DNA of 64,000 bases, taken from contig JABDKG010000094.1 of NCBI GenBank assembly GCA_013002305.1, positions 1 through 64,000 of the forward strand, written 5' to 3'. Positions 43,667 through 52,476 of this stretch are shown piece after piece. Every line of letters starts with the position of its first letter. The stretch's first letter is position 1. The notes under the pieces were generated by a model. That model was not told the origin of the DNA, did not search any database, and saw nothing but the letters and a program-made list of their open reading frames with translations. A program made the translations under genes and the position numbers. The stretch is from Hellea sp. (GTDB lineage Bacteria; Pseudomonadota; Alphaproteobacteria; Caulobacterales; Maricaulaceae).

Positions 43667-45568
43667 ATGACGCATTTTGCTGATTTGAATCTGAGAAGAA
43701 CCACCAGTCATTTGATAGTGACGTTACTAGCCTCAACCGCCCTTATGGCTTGTTCACCGAAATCATCCGAGGCACCTGATGTTCCGACAATTAGTTATAC
43801 GGCTGATGAAATCGCCGAAGAATCCGCGCGTCTGAATGCGTGGTTCGAAGAGAAGTTTGAAGAGGAAATTGCCTTTAGTCCTTTGCAGCAGACTTTTCTG
43901 GGCCGTAAAACCAATTATGGGAAAATAGACGAAATCACACAAGAAGCGGTCGATGAACAGCTTGCTTGGCGCAAGGCGACGATCGAGCAGATGAAGGCTG
44001 ATTTTGACTATGACAAGCTAACGCCGGACGCAAAAATTTCCTGGGACATTTGGGAATATCAATATGATGATGCGGTACGCGCAAATGCGTTTTCGAAAAA
44101 TGGATATATTTTTGAGCAAATGGGCGCGGTGCACACTCAGTTTCCGACCCTGATGATCGCCATTCAAACGGTTGAAAATGAAGCCGAGATGGAAGCTTAT
44201 ATTAGCCGCCTTTCGGAAACCGGGCGCGCCATTGAGCAGCTGCTTGTATTGTCTAAGAGAAATGCAGAGGCCGGCGTTCGTCCGCCGCGCTTCTCTTTTG
44301 AATCGGTCATCGAATCGGCCCAAAAAATTATCACAGGCGCGCCGTTTGATGACGGGCCGGACAGCGCCATTTGGGGCGACGCCCAGCGTAAAATTGCCGG
44401 TCTTTTAGAGGCCGGAGATATTGATCAGGCCACAGCCGACAATCTCACCGAGGCTGCGCGCACGGCGCTGATCGAGGACTGGCAGCCGGCCTATGAAAAT
44501 CTGATCGCCTGGCAAAAAGAAGATATTGTCAATACACCGGAACTGGCGACAGGGGTCGGGGCTCTGCCAAACGGCGTGGCTTTTTACAATGAAAGATTGG
44601 CCAGCAATACGACAACTGAGCTCACCGCGGATGAAATTCACCAGATCGGTCTTGATGAAGTTGTACGCCTTCGCGAAGAAATGATCGAGATCAAAGATCA
44701 GGTTGGATTTGAAGGGGATTTGCAGGCATTTTTCTCGGAACTTCGCGACAATAAAGATGACCCGCGCTATTATTATCCGGATACAGATGAAGGCCGCCAA
44801 GCCTATATTGATGACTCGACGGCCGCGATTGACCGGATCAAAGCCGAGCTACCCAATTATTTCGGAATTCTGCCCAAGGCCGATCTTGAAGTGAAGCGGG
44901 TTGAGGCATTTCGCGAGCAACCCGGCGCGGCGCAGCATTACCGTCCGGGCACGCCTGACGGGTCGCGCTCCGGCACTTATTACGCGCATTTGTCGGATAT
45001 GAAATCCATGCCCAAGCGCGAACTAGAAGTGATCGCTTATCATGAAGGCCTGCCGGGTCATCATATGCAAATCTCGATCGCGCAGGAATTGACCGCTGTG
45101 CCAACCTTTCGGACCCAGGCCGGATTCACCGCCTATTCAGAAGGGTGGGGGCTTTATACGGAATGGCTCGCGACTGAGTTTGATGGGACCTATGAAGATC
45201 CATACTCCGAATTTGGCCGTTTGGGCTCAGAGATTTGGCGGGCGATCCGTCTGGTGGTTGATACAGGACTGCACTCCAAAGGCTGGACCGAATATCAGGC
45301 TGTGGAATATTTCAAAGAGAACTCCGCCATTACCGACGCGCAGGCGCGCTCAGAGGTCCGCCGCTATATGACTATACCCGGACAGGCGACGAGCTATAAA
45401 ATCGGCATGCTGAAAATTCAGGAACTGCGCCGCGACGCAGAGGCTGAACTCGGTGATCAGTTTGACATAAAGGGATTCCACGACACTATACTTGGCGGCG
45501 GCGCCATGCCGCTCTCCCTTTTGGAACGGCGGGTCGACAATTGGGTCGCGGCTGTTAAAGCGGGCTAA
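43667..45568 (+). CDS. DUF885 metallopeptidase-like lipoprotein (second copy)
   Basis: The 633-aa product has a lipoprotein signal with lipobox LMAC (C29), then the DUF885 fold with the metal motif H459-E-G-L-P-G-H-H-M-Q and FTAYSEGWGLYTEWL further on. It is larger than the first copy and probably faces the periplasm, anchored by lipid. Family members are thought to be zinc peptidases; the substrate is unknown. It lies between the regulator and the large adhesin and converges on the latter. Confidence 0.85.
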   Translation: MTHFADLNLRRTTSHLIVTLLASTALMACSPKSSEAPDVPTISYTADEIAEESARLNAWFEEKFEEEIAFSPLQQTFLGRKTNYGKIDEITQEAVDEQLAWRKATIEQMKADFDYDKLTPDAKISWDIWEYQYDDAVRANAFSKNGYIFEQMGAVHTQFPTLMIAIQTVENEAEMEAYISRLSETGRAIEQLLVLSKRNAEAGVRPPRFSFESVIESAQKIITGAPFDDGPDSAIWGDAQRKIAGLLEAGDIDQATADNLTEAARTALIEDWQPAYENLIAWQKEDIVNTPELATGVGALPNGVAFYNERLASNTTTELTADEIHQIGLDEVVRLREEMIEIKDQVGFEGDLQAFFSELRDNKDDPRYYYPDTDEGRQAYIDDSTAAIDRIKAELPNYFGILPKADLEVKRVEAFREQPGAAQHYRPGTPDGSRSGTYYAHLSDMKSMPKRELEVIAYHEGLPGHHMQISIAQELTAVPTFRTQAGFTAYSEGWGLYTEWLATEFDGTYEDPYSEFGRLGSEIWRAIRLVVDTGLHSKGWTEYQAVEYFKENSAITDAQARSEVRRYMTIPGQATSYKIGMLKIQELRRDAEAELGDQFDIKGFHDTILGGGAMPLSLLERRVDNWVAAVKAG

Positions 45569-45658
45569 ACTTAACCGCCAGTTCAAAGCGGAACTTAAAT
45601 AATAGAATGCGCCTTTTCCTTAAAGAAAGAGCGCGGGTTTAATCTTTAAGCGAGAGAT

Positions 45659-48600
45659 TTAAAACTTCTCATAGCGGATCTGGAGCTTACCCGAAGCTTC
45701 GTCTCCGGACATGCCGGCGGACGCGCCGAAGGACCAGCTATGGTTCCCGCGGATCGCCAATGTGCCGCCAAAGCCGACCTCATCGCCAACCGCCGCAACG
45801 CCGCCGGACGCTGCCCAGCTCGCGCCCGGTGACAGATACATGTCGGGCAGGGCGGCAACGGCGGCCAGGCTTTCGCCCAGATCCGAAATCGCCAGCGCAT
45901 TGCCTTCAATCGCCTGTGTATTCGCGCTGATGCCGGCAAACGCCTGATCGATTTTGACAGCGTTGCGGGTGATCTCGCGCCGGTTGACATCAATTGCGGC
46001 ACTATTGGCCGAGAGCTGCGAGACGCTTTCCTGCGACAGTACCAGTCCGCGATTATGGCTATTACCCGCGATTGGCGTGGAGACCGTGCCAGATCCATTT
46101 GTAAGATTGGACCCGATCACGCTTTCCGTGATCTCGAAAGACCCATTATCCACCGGTCCGGTCAGGCCGGCTTCGCCATTTCGGCGCTCTCCGGGCCGGA
46201 CGGTTTCAACACGGGTTGAACTCTCAACGCCGCTGCCAGTCCCTGCCACCGGCCCGGAAGTCGGCGTGCCGCTATTGGTCGCAACCGGCATGTCACCAGA
46301 CGTGACGGGCGCCGCGTTCCCGCTGGAGGTCGTGGTGCTATCACCGCTATCAGGTGGCGGCACCGGGTCATCACTGATCGCCAGATTACCGTTAGCGTCT
46401 GAGGTGACATAATAGACCGCGCCGCTCTGGCGGCTCTTGGACAAAGCTGAGGTAATGCCCGGCATGACATAGGTCGCACTGGAAACCCCAAACATCATCT
46501 GATTGGCCAGGGAGGTTGTTGCGCCGAACCCAAAGGCCGATGACTTGTCATGGGTTGCGCTGGCCGTATTGCCGATTGCAAGGGCCCGGAAGCCAGACGC
46601 GTTAGCGCTCGGTCCAAGGGCATAGGCTGATGTGCCTGCGGCAGTCGCATTGTACCCCATCGCAGCCGCATTAATGCCAGACGCGTCGGCGTTTCGACCG
46701 ATGGCGATGGCATTGGCACCGTCCCCGGAAGCCAGTGATCCGATCGCGACAGAATTGCCACCATTGGTGCTGGCGGCAAATCCGACAGCGACAGATTTTT
46801 GCCCAACGGCATCCGCGCCTGTTCCCATGCCAATGGCATTGTCGCCGCTGGCGATCGTTCCAGTGCCTATGGCGGTCGATTGAATACCTGTGGCATTGGC
46901 GCATTCGGTCGCCGCGTCTATGCCGCCGCTATTGTCAAGATCCGCGCAAGACCCTAGCGCCAAAGTATTGGCCATGGTCGCATTACTATTATGTCCAATG
47001 GAAATAGCTCTTTCCGCTAACGCATGTGCTTCGCTACCCAGGGCTATGGATTGCCCCCCGCTTGCCACAGCGGCTGTTGCCTGGTTAAGACCGCCGCCAA
47101 TGGCAACCGAATATTCGGCGGTCGCTTGCGCGTAATTCCCGAGGGCCGTCGCTTGAGCCGCAGTTGCCCAGGACCCGGCACCCACAGCTGTCGCATTGAT
47201 AAAGGTTGCGTCAGCGCTGACTCCCAATGCAACTGAAAAATCACCAGAGGCGCGCGCTTCGGCGCTTAAGGCTGTGGCACCAATCCCGGTCGCCTGAGCA
47301 TCGCGTCCGAAAGCGGATGCGATATTCGCGCTCGCAATCGAGTCGGCCCCCACAGCGGTACTCTGATTTCCAGTTGCTTGCGCGCCTGACGTACCAGCAT
47401 CAATATCATCTCCGCCAATGGCAACTGAACCCGAGCCCGTGGCATCAGATTGAGCGCCAATTGCGACACTATATGTTGCATTGGCATTAGCGAAGCGTCC
47501 CAACGCTACTGCGTTTTGACCGGAAGCAATAGAGGAAACTCCGACAGCCGTTGCGTCAAAACCAGTAGCGCTTGAGAAAGCGCCTAGCGACGTAGTAGAC
47601 GAATTTGTTGCTTGCGCCCCGGCCCCGATGGCCGTGCTGGATCCGCCCGTACCCGCGAGCGCCCCTTCACCAAATGCCGAAGATGTGTGCCCGCTTGCGA
47701 CAGCGTCGGCACCCACGGCTGTAGAAAAACTGCCAATTGCCTGCGCTCCTAAAAGGTCACCGTCATTACTGTCGCCGCCAATCGCAATAGAAGCATTGAG
47801 ACCTGATGCAGAGGACTGCCCCCCGATAGAGATGCTACCCGCCGAGCCAGCATTTGCATCTGCACCAATGGCGATAGCGCCTATGCCGCCCACATCGGCG
47901 CTATTGCCGATGGCCGTACTATCGATGAAATCCGCGACAGCATTATTACCTACAGCCGTTGCTTCTGTACCGGAGGCTTGGGAGTTGGCACCCAGCGCAA
48001 GCGCATTATTAGCCGTCGCATCTGCGCTCACACCCAATGCTGTAGAGCTTGATCCTGTTGCTGTTGCAATCGTCCCGAGGGCTGTGGCGCTGGCATTGGT
48101 CGCTTGAGCGCCCAATCCAAAGGCCGAAGCGCTGTTATTATTGGCGACAGCATCTGCGCCAACGGCCGTTGTCCAGCTTCCGGTCGCCAACGCTCCATTG
48201 GTGTCGGCGTCATTTGTACTGTCGCCTCCAATTGCGACCGAACTCCCAGAGCCGGTCGCGCTGGATTGTGCGCCGATGGAAATAGAATTGTCTGTAAAGG
48301 CATGGGCATCTGCGCCGATTGCAATTGCGCCTACGCCGCCGACATCAGCGCTATGGCCGAGGGCCACACTATCAGTAAAATCAGCAATAGCGGCTTGTCC
48401 GAGGGCGGTAGATTGCGCGCCCGATGCGGTCGCGTTTTCGCCTACCGCTGTAGAATCTGATCCGCTTGCCACGGCTCCTTGCCCAATGGCTGTCGCGTCA
48501 TCAGACGTTGCTTGAGCGCCATTGCCAAGAGCGGTCGACTCAAGACCAGATGAGAGGGCGTTCACACCGCATTCTGTACTACTGGCGCCAGTCCCAACAT

Positions 48601-50686
48601 TGCAGTCCGCGTTTGTGTCCGCCAGCATATCCGCGCTTTCAAGCGCCGTCACGCGCGCATCCAGCGCGCCGCCGTCAGAGGCGAGGCGGCCGGCGCTGTC
48701 CGTGGTGATGATACCATGGATCGCGCCTTGCGCTGCGACCGAAGCCGCCGAGATAATGCCCGGCATGACATAGGTACTGTTGGCTTTCCCGAACATCATC
48801 TGGTTGATCGCCGTGGTGATCGCGCCAAATCCGAACGCCGATGAGCCGGCAAAGGCAGCATTGGCGTCACGGCCAATGGCAGTGCTGTTATCGGCCGTGG
48901 CTTTCGCCCCGTTTCCGATCGCCAGAGACCGGAAACCGGCAGCATTGGCGCTCGGTCCGAGCGCAAAGGCCGATGTCCCATTGGCGCTGCTGCCAAATCC
49001 CATAGCGGCGGCATTTGTGCCCGAAGCGTTGGCGTTACGTCCGAGCGCCAGGGCATTGGCCCCGTTGGCCGAACTGGTCGTGCCGATTGCAACTGCGTTA
49101 CCGCCGGCCGTGGTCGAATTTAGCCCCATTGCGACAGATCTTTGTCCCTGGGCGTCCGCCGATGTGCCCAGAGCAACCGCGTCGTCATTGCCGGCCGAGG
49201 CGCCCGCGCCGATGACGAGTGTCTGCGAGGCAGTCGTAACCGTATCGCCGCCAATGACGACATTATCAGACCCGGTGACACTTGTCGCGGACAGGCTGTT
49301 CCCGCCGGCGACGAAATTGCCGGTGCCTTCGACAGTGGCATTGTGTCCGGTAATCACGTTCCAGCCAGACCCCGCGCCGTTGACCGTATTGCCATCGCCA
49401 AGGATTTTGACATGGGAGCCGGCATCGCCGACACTATGGATATTATTGTCGGAACCAAGAACGTGCATGGCGCTCATATTATCGCCGCTTACGCCGCCTG
49501 CAACACAAGAAGTGATCGGGCTGGGGTCGCCATCTTGGCAGAGATCATTATTTGCACCCATCACGACGCTGTCATTGATAAAATTTCCAAGGCTATTATA
49601 GGCGCCCGTTACGGTGGTATGGGCGCTGTAATCACCCAGTAAGTTTTCGCGCCCGCTCACCAGATTTTGGTGACTGTCCGTGCCGATGGTGTTCGAAAGG
49701 CCGCTGACGGCATTGTGATCAGCATAGTTTCCAAGTTCATTAAAGTTCCCGCTAACAGAATTTGCATAGCCATAAAGGCCAATTGTATTATTTTGACCTG
49801 ACAATGAATTATCGGTGGATCGGTTGCCGAGCGTGTTCTGTCGACCACTGACCGCATTGAAAGCGCTGCTATTGCCGAGCGTGTTGGAATCGCCGCTGAC
49901 CATGTTTCTGACGGCGAAATTGCCGAGCATGTGGAGCCAACCGCTAACTGCATTGGAATCGTTGCCAATTCCAAGCGTGTTGAGTTGGCCGCTTATCGCA
50001 TTATTAACGCTACCATATCCAAGGGTATTGGATGAGCCACTAACAGTGTTTCGAGCACTATCATCACCCAAAGCATTAAATTGCCCACTTATTACGTTTG
50101 AGATTACCCTGTCATTTAGAGTGTTGTTGCTTCCGACGACCATATTATAAGCTGCGTTATCGCCCACAATATTAAACCCGCCCGCAACAACACTGCTAGC
50201 GACAAATGACCCAAGAACATTTTGTCGGCCACCGATAAAGTTGCTCTCATTATTATTACCCAAGGTACTATTGTGACCGGTGACTGAATTTCGACGACTA
50301 AAATCGCCAATTGTATGTCCTTCACCGCTTACAGCATTGTGTCTTACGGTGCTGCCAAGTGTATGCGCAGTACCCCCGACGATATTGTTTGAACTGGAAC
50401 CACCGACGGTGATGCTATTGCCGGAAACAACATTGTTGCTTGAAAAAGCTTCTATGCAAATAGACGTGCCATTGAGCGCGTTTCCGCGCTGACTGTTGGC
50501 CGAAGGCGTAGCGGTGATGGCGACAACCGTACAGCCCGTATCCACGGTTCCATCAAAGGCATCTACATCATTATTTTGCGCCAAAGATGGACCGGCTAGA
50601 GCCAGCGACAAAACTGCGCCGGAGGCTACGGTAAGCAAAAATCGACGCAAAGAGCGAGAGGAATTTTCTTGGGGAGGGAATTGCAT
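45659..50686 (-). CDS. Giant trimeric autotransporter adhesin, 1675 aa
   Basis: The product has a signal sequence ending near AGPSLAQNN. Residues ~84-371 are built of eighteen 16-residue repeats of the type xNxVSGxxNTLGxxSx. Long Hep/Hag passenger regions follow, with an internal copy of the INQMMFG...YVMPGI segment. It ends with a second copy of that segment, a linker, a stalk and a YadA-type anchor ending in phenylalanine. The first repeat set is not the usual 14-residue head repeat. AGGAGAC precedes the ATG by seven bases. As with the smaller adhesin, the expected role is surface attachment. Confidence 0.9.
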   Translation of the reverse strand: MQFPPQENSSRSLRRFLLTVASGAVLSLALAGPSLAQNNDVDAFDGTVDTGCTVVAITATPSANSQRGNALNGTSICIEAFSSNNVVSGNSITVGGSSSNNIVGGTAHTLGSTVRHNAVSGEGHTIGDFSRRNSVTGHNSTLGNNNESNFIGGRQNVLGSFVASSVVAGGFNIVGDNAAYNMVVGSNNTLNDRVISNVISGQFNALGDDSARNTVSGSSNTLGYGSVNNAISGQLNTLGIGNDSNAVSGWLHMLGNFAVRNMVSGDSNTLGNSSAFNAVSGRQNTLGNRSTDNSLSGQNNTIGLYGYANSVSGNFNELGNYADHNAVSGLSNTIGTDSHQNLVSGRENLLGDYSAHTTVTGAYNSLGNFINDSVVMGANNDLCQDGDPSPITSCVAGGVSGDNMSAMHVLGSDNNIHSVGDAGSHVKILGDGNTVNGAGSGWNVITGHNATVEGTGNFVAGGNSLSATSVTGSDNVVIGGDTVTTASQTLVIGAGASAGNDDAVALGTSADAQGQRSVAMGLNSTTAGGNAVAIGTTSSANGANALALGRNANASGTNAAAMGFGSSANGTSAFALGPSANAAGFRSLAIGNGAKATADNSTAIGRDANAAFAGSSAFGFGAITTAINQMMFGKANSTYVMPGIISAASVAAQGAIHGIITTDSAGRLASDGGALDARVTALESADMLADTNADCNVGTGASSTECGVNALSSGLESTALGNGAQATSDDATAIGQGAVASGSDSTAVGENATASGAQSTALGQAAIADFTDSVALGHSADVGGVGAIAIGADAHAFTDNSISIGAQSSATGSGSSVAIGGDSTNDADTNGALATGSWTTAVGADAVANNNSASAFGLGAQATNASATALGTIATATGSSSTALGVSADATANNALALGANSQASGTEATAVGNNAVADFIDSTAIGNSADVGGIGAIAIGADANAGSAGSISIGGQSSASGLNASIAIGGDSNDGDLLGAQAIGSFSTAVGADAVASGHTSSAFGEGALAGTGGSSTAIGAGAQATNSSTTSLGAFSSATGFDATAVGVSSIASGQNAVALGRFANANATYSVAIGAQSDATGSGSVAIGGDDIDAGTSGAQATGNQSTAVGADSIASANIASAFGRDAQATGIGATALSAEARASGDFSVALGVSADATFINATAVGAGSWATAAQATALGNYAQATAEYSVAIGGGLNQATAAVASGGQSIALGSEAHALAERAISIGHNSNATMANTLALGSCADLDNSGGIDAATECANATGIQSTAIGTGTIASGDNAIGMGTGADAVGQKSVAVGFAASTNGGNSVAIGSLASGDGANAIAIGRNADASGINAAAMGYNATAAGTSAYALGPSANASGFRALAIGNTASATHDKSSAFGFGATTSLANQMMFGVSSATYVMPGITSALSKSRQSGAVYYVTSDANGNLAISDDPVPPPDSGDSTTTSSGNAAPVTSGDMPVATNSGTPTSGPVAGTGSGVESSTRVETVRPGERRNGEAGLTGPVDNGSFEITESVIGSNLTNGSGTVSTPIAGNSHNRGLVLSQESVSQLSANSAAIDVNRREITRNAVKIDQAFAGISANTQAIEGNALAISDLGESLAAVAALPDMYLSPGASWAASGGVAAVGDEVGFGGTLAIRGNHSWSFGASAGMSGDEASGKLQIRYEKF
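49574..50437 (-). repeat. Eighteen 16-residue (48-bp) coding repeats
   Basis: Within the large adhesin, eighteen consecutive units of exactly 16 residues follow the pattern [N]-x-[VI]-[SVT]-G-x-x-[NH]-x-[LIV]-G-x(5), with no gaps. They diverge at the DNA level, so they are an old expansion. Confidence 0.8.
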
Positions 50687-50837
50687 TTTTTAGGTCTCCT
50701 GTGGTGAAGAGAACTGTGAAGCCAGACTCTATAATTACCTAAAATGCTAGAATTCTTTCTTTTTAAAATTTTGATCTGGGACAAAATTTTTCAAGCGAAC
50801 AGGCCCTGTGTAAAAATGGTCTTTTATTTTAAAAAAT

Positions 50838-51890
50838 TTAACGGCGTTTCGCGGCAAATCCTGACAAGGTTAATAATATCCGTCCGACAATCGCCTCACC
50901 GGGGGCGCCGGCGGATTTTAGCTTTTGCTCGGCGCTGAGTGTTTCTGAAAGGGCGTTATGCAGAGCGCGGGTTGGCCAGAGGCGTAAATGAATGAGGAAT
51001 GTGCGCTCCTGCATCCGAAAGACCGGAGGCCGAAGGGATTTAATTGCGCTTTCTGGTCGGTCACCGGATGAGACATAGGCGCCCGCTTCAATCAGGCGCG
51101 AGATATGGCGCTGGAGCGAGAGCAAAATCACGGCAATATTGACCTTCCCGGCGACAGCGCGCCTGAACGCATCATCAGCCTTGACGGTTTGGCCGCTCAT
51201 CGTGCTCATAATTATGTCATCGATCGAAGCGGCCTGTGCCCCCGCGGCAAGGGTCTTGACGTCGCCAACCGTAATCTTCGCACCGGGCACTTCGCCAAAC
51301 CCTTTATAGAGGATCATTTTTTCAATTTCATTGCGTGCGAGAATACGGTCGCCCTCAAGCAGCGGTACCCAGAGATCGAGCGCATCGCGCTCAATCTCTA
51401 TGGCGCTACCGGTCAGTTCGCGCCGGATCATATTAGCCAGATCAGCGGCGCTGTCTTGGTAGCAGCCAATGGCAGCAAAGCGTCCGCCGGCCTCAAAAGC
51501 TTTGCGGATCGCCGAGCGCGGCGTCATATCACCGGCTTCGATCACCAGACGGGCGGCAGCTTTGTCAGGGTTTGTATCGAGGTCTTTGATGATTTTGGAA
51601 ATCGCTGCGCCGGAGCGCTCATGATCAAGGCGCAGGCGGACCAGCCTTTGATCGCCAAACATAGAAAGTGCGCTCATCTCATCAGAAAGTCTCGCCGGGT
51701 CGGAGGATAGATCATCTGATGTCAGGACAGTGGAAGCAAATGCGTCATCGGGATTATCTGAAAGTTTCTTGATCAGACTTTCGGCCCGTTCTTTGACGAG
51801 ACCGCGATCGGGTCCGAAAAACAAAACGCCGATAATATCCGAGGGCGGCTTGTTTAAAAAGGAATTGACCCGTCCGCCGGTAATTTTCAT
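50838..51890 (-). CDS. holA: DNA polymerase III delta subunit
   Basis: HolA opens and loads the sliding clamp within the clamp-loader complex. The 350-aa product has the family start VNSFLNKPPSDIIGVLFFGPDRGLVKERAESL, the central ASTVLTSDDLSSDP segment, and the C-terminal VILLSLQRHISRLIEAGAYV helical region. Length and order are normal. lptE is upstream with a ten-base gap. The gene marks the right edge of the accessory block, since parB and holA are neighbours in many relatives. Confidence 0.93.
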   Translation of the reverse strand: MKITGGRVNSFLNKPPSDIIGVLFFGPDRGLVKERAESLIKKLSDNPDDAFASTVLTSDDLSSDPARLSDEMSALSMFGDQRLVRLRLDHERSGAAISKIIKDLDTNPDKAAARLVIEAGDMTPRSAIRKAFEAGGRFAAIGCYQDSAADLANMIRRELTGSAIEIERDALDLWVPLLEGDRILARNEIEKMILYKGFGEVPGAKITVGDVKTLAAGAQAASIDDIIMSTMSGQTVKADDAFRRAVAGKVNIAVILLSLQRHISRLIEAGAYVSSGDRPESAIKSLRPPVFRMQERTFLIHLRLWPTRALHNALSETLSAEQKLKSAGAPGEAIVGRILLTLSGFAAKRR

Positions 51891-51900
51891 GAAGCTTTAT

Positions 51901-52476
51901 TCACGGATCGACCGTTTCAATTCCATCATCGCGCTTGGCCGTACGCTCGGCCTCGGCTGCGGCCTGAGCGACTGCGCGGCGTTCCGGGTCTTTATAATAG
52001 GCGGCGACCCGGACCAAAACCCGGTCGGCAGCATCGCGCGAAGCCTGTTCGGCGGCGTTCTTTTCTGAAGAAATCCGCGCATAGGGATCACGGGCGGAAC
52101 CGAATGTCGAAGTCGAAGTTACCCGGCCTCTGTCCAGCACATTCCCGCTTTTGTTTTCGATCAATTGATAGTCGACATTGACGATCATGTCATAGCGTGT
52201 CGCAAGGTCGTCAGATGTCAGGCCGTAAGGTCGTCTTTGTGTGCGCGGCGTAATTTTAAGTGTGTGCTCGCCAATATTATTCCCGAGACGATCTCGCAAA
52301 TGCTGCTCAACAAAATATCCGGCTTCCTGTTGTCCAACCCGTTTGGGCTTAACTACCTCGACGCTCAGATTTCTAAGCGCGCCGCTCTCGCCAATTTCCG
52401 GCGTCGCGTGCATCGGTGTAAATCCGCAAGCTGAAAGGGTAAGCGCTAGGCCGGTGATCAAAAGCTTTTTCATCAT
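51901..52476 (-). CDS. lptE: LPS-assembly lipoprotein LptE
   Basis: LptE plugs the LptD barrel and helps insert lipopolysaccharide in the outer membrane. The 191-aa product has a lipoprotein signal with lipobox LSAC (C17), then [27 protein letters not shown], and a conserved-looking [25 protein letters not shown] strand pair. The leuS-lptE-holA arrangement, with leuS first and a four-base overlap (52473-52476), is standard in alphaproteobacteria and supports the call. Confidence 0.9.
   Translation of the reverse strand: MMKKLLITGLALTLSACGFTPMHATPEIGESGALRNLSVEVVKPKRVGQQEAGYFVEQHLRDRLGNNIGEHTLKITPRTQRRPYGLTSDDLATRYDMIVNVDYQLIENKSGNVLDRGRVTSTSTFGSARDPYARISSEKNAAEQASRDAADRVLVRVAAYYKDPERRAVAQAAAEAERTAKRDDGIETVDP

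Noticed and set aside
48780-49601. Several long plus-strand frames opposite the adhesin repeats
   Set aside because: They are antisense shadows of repetitive Ala/Gly/Ser coding sequence with no recognisable domain.
46000-50437. Regularly spaced repeats in the adhesin genes considered as a CRISPR array
   Set aside because: The repeats are coding, degenerate and in a reading frame, without identical direct repeats separated by unique spacers.
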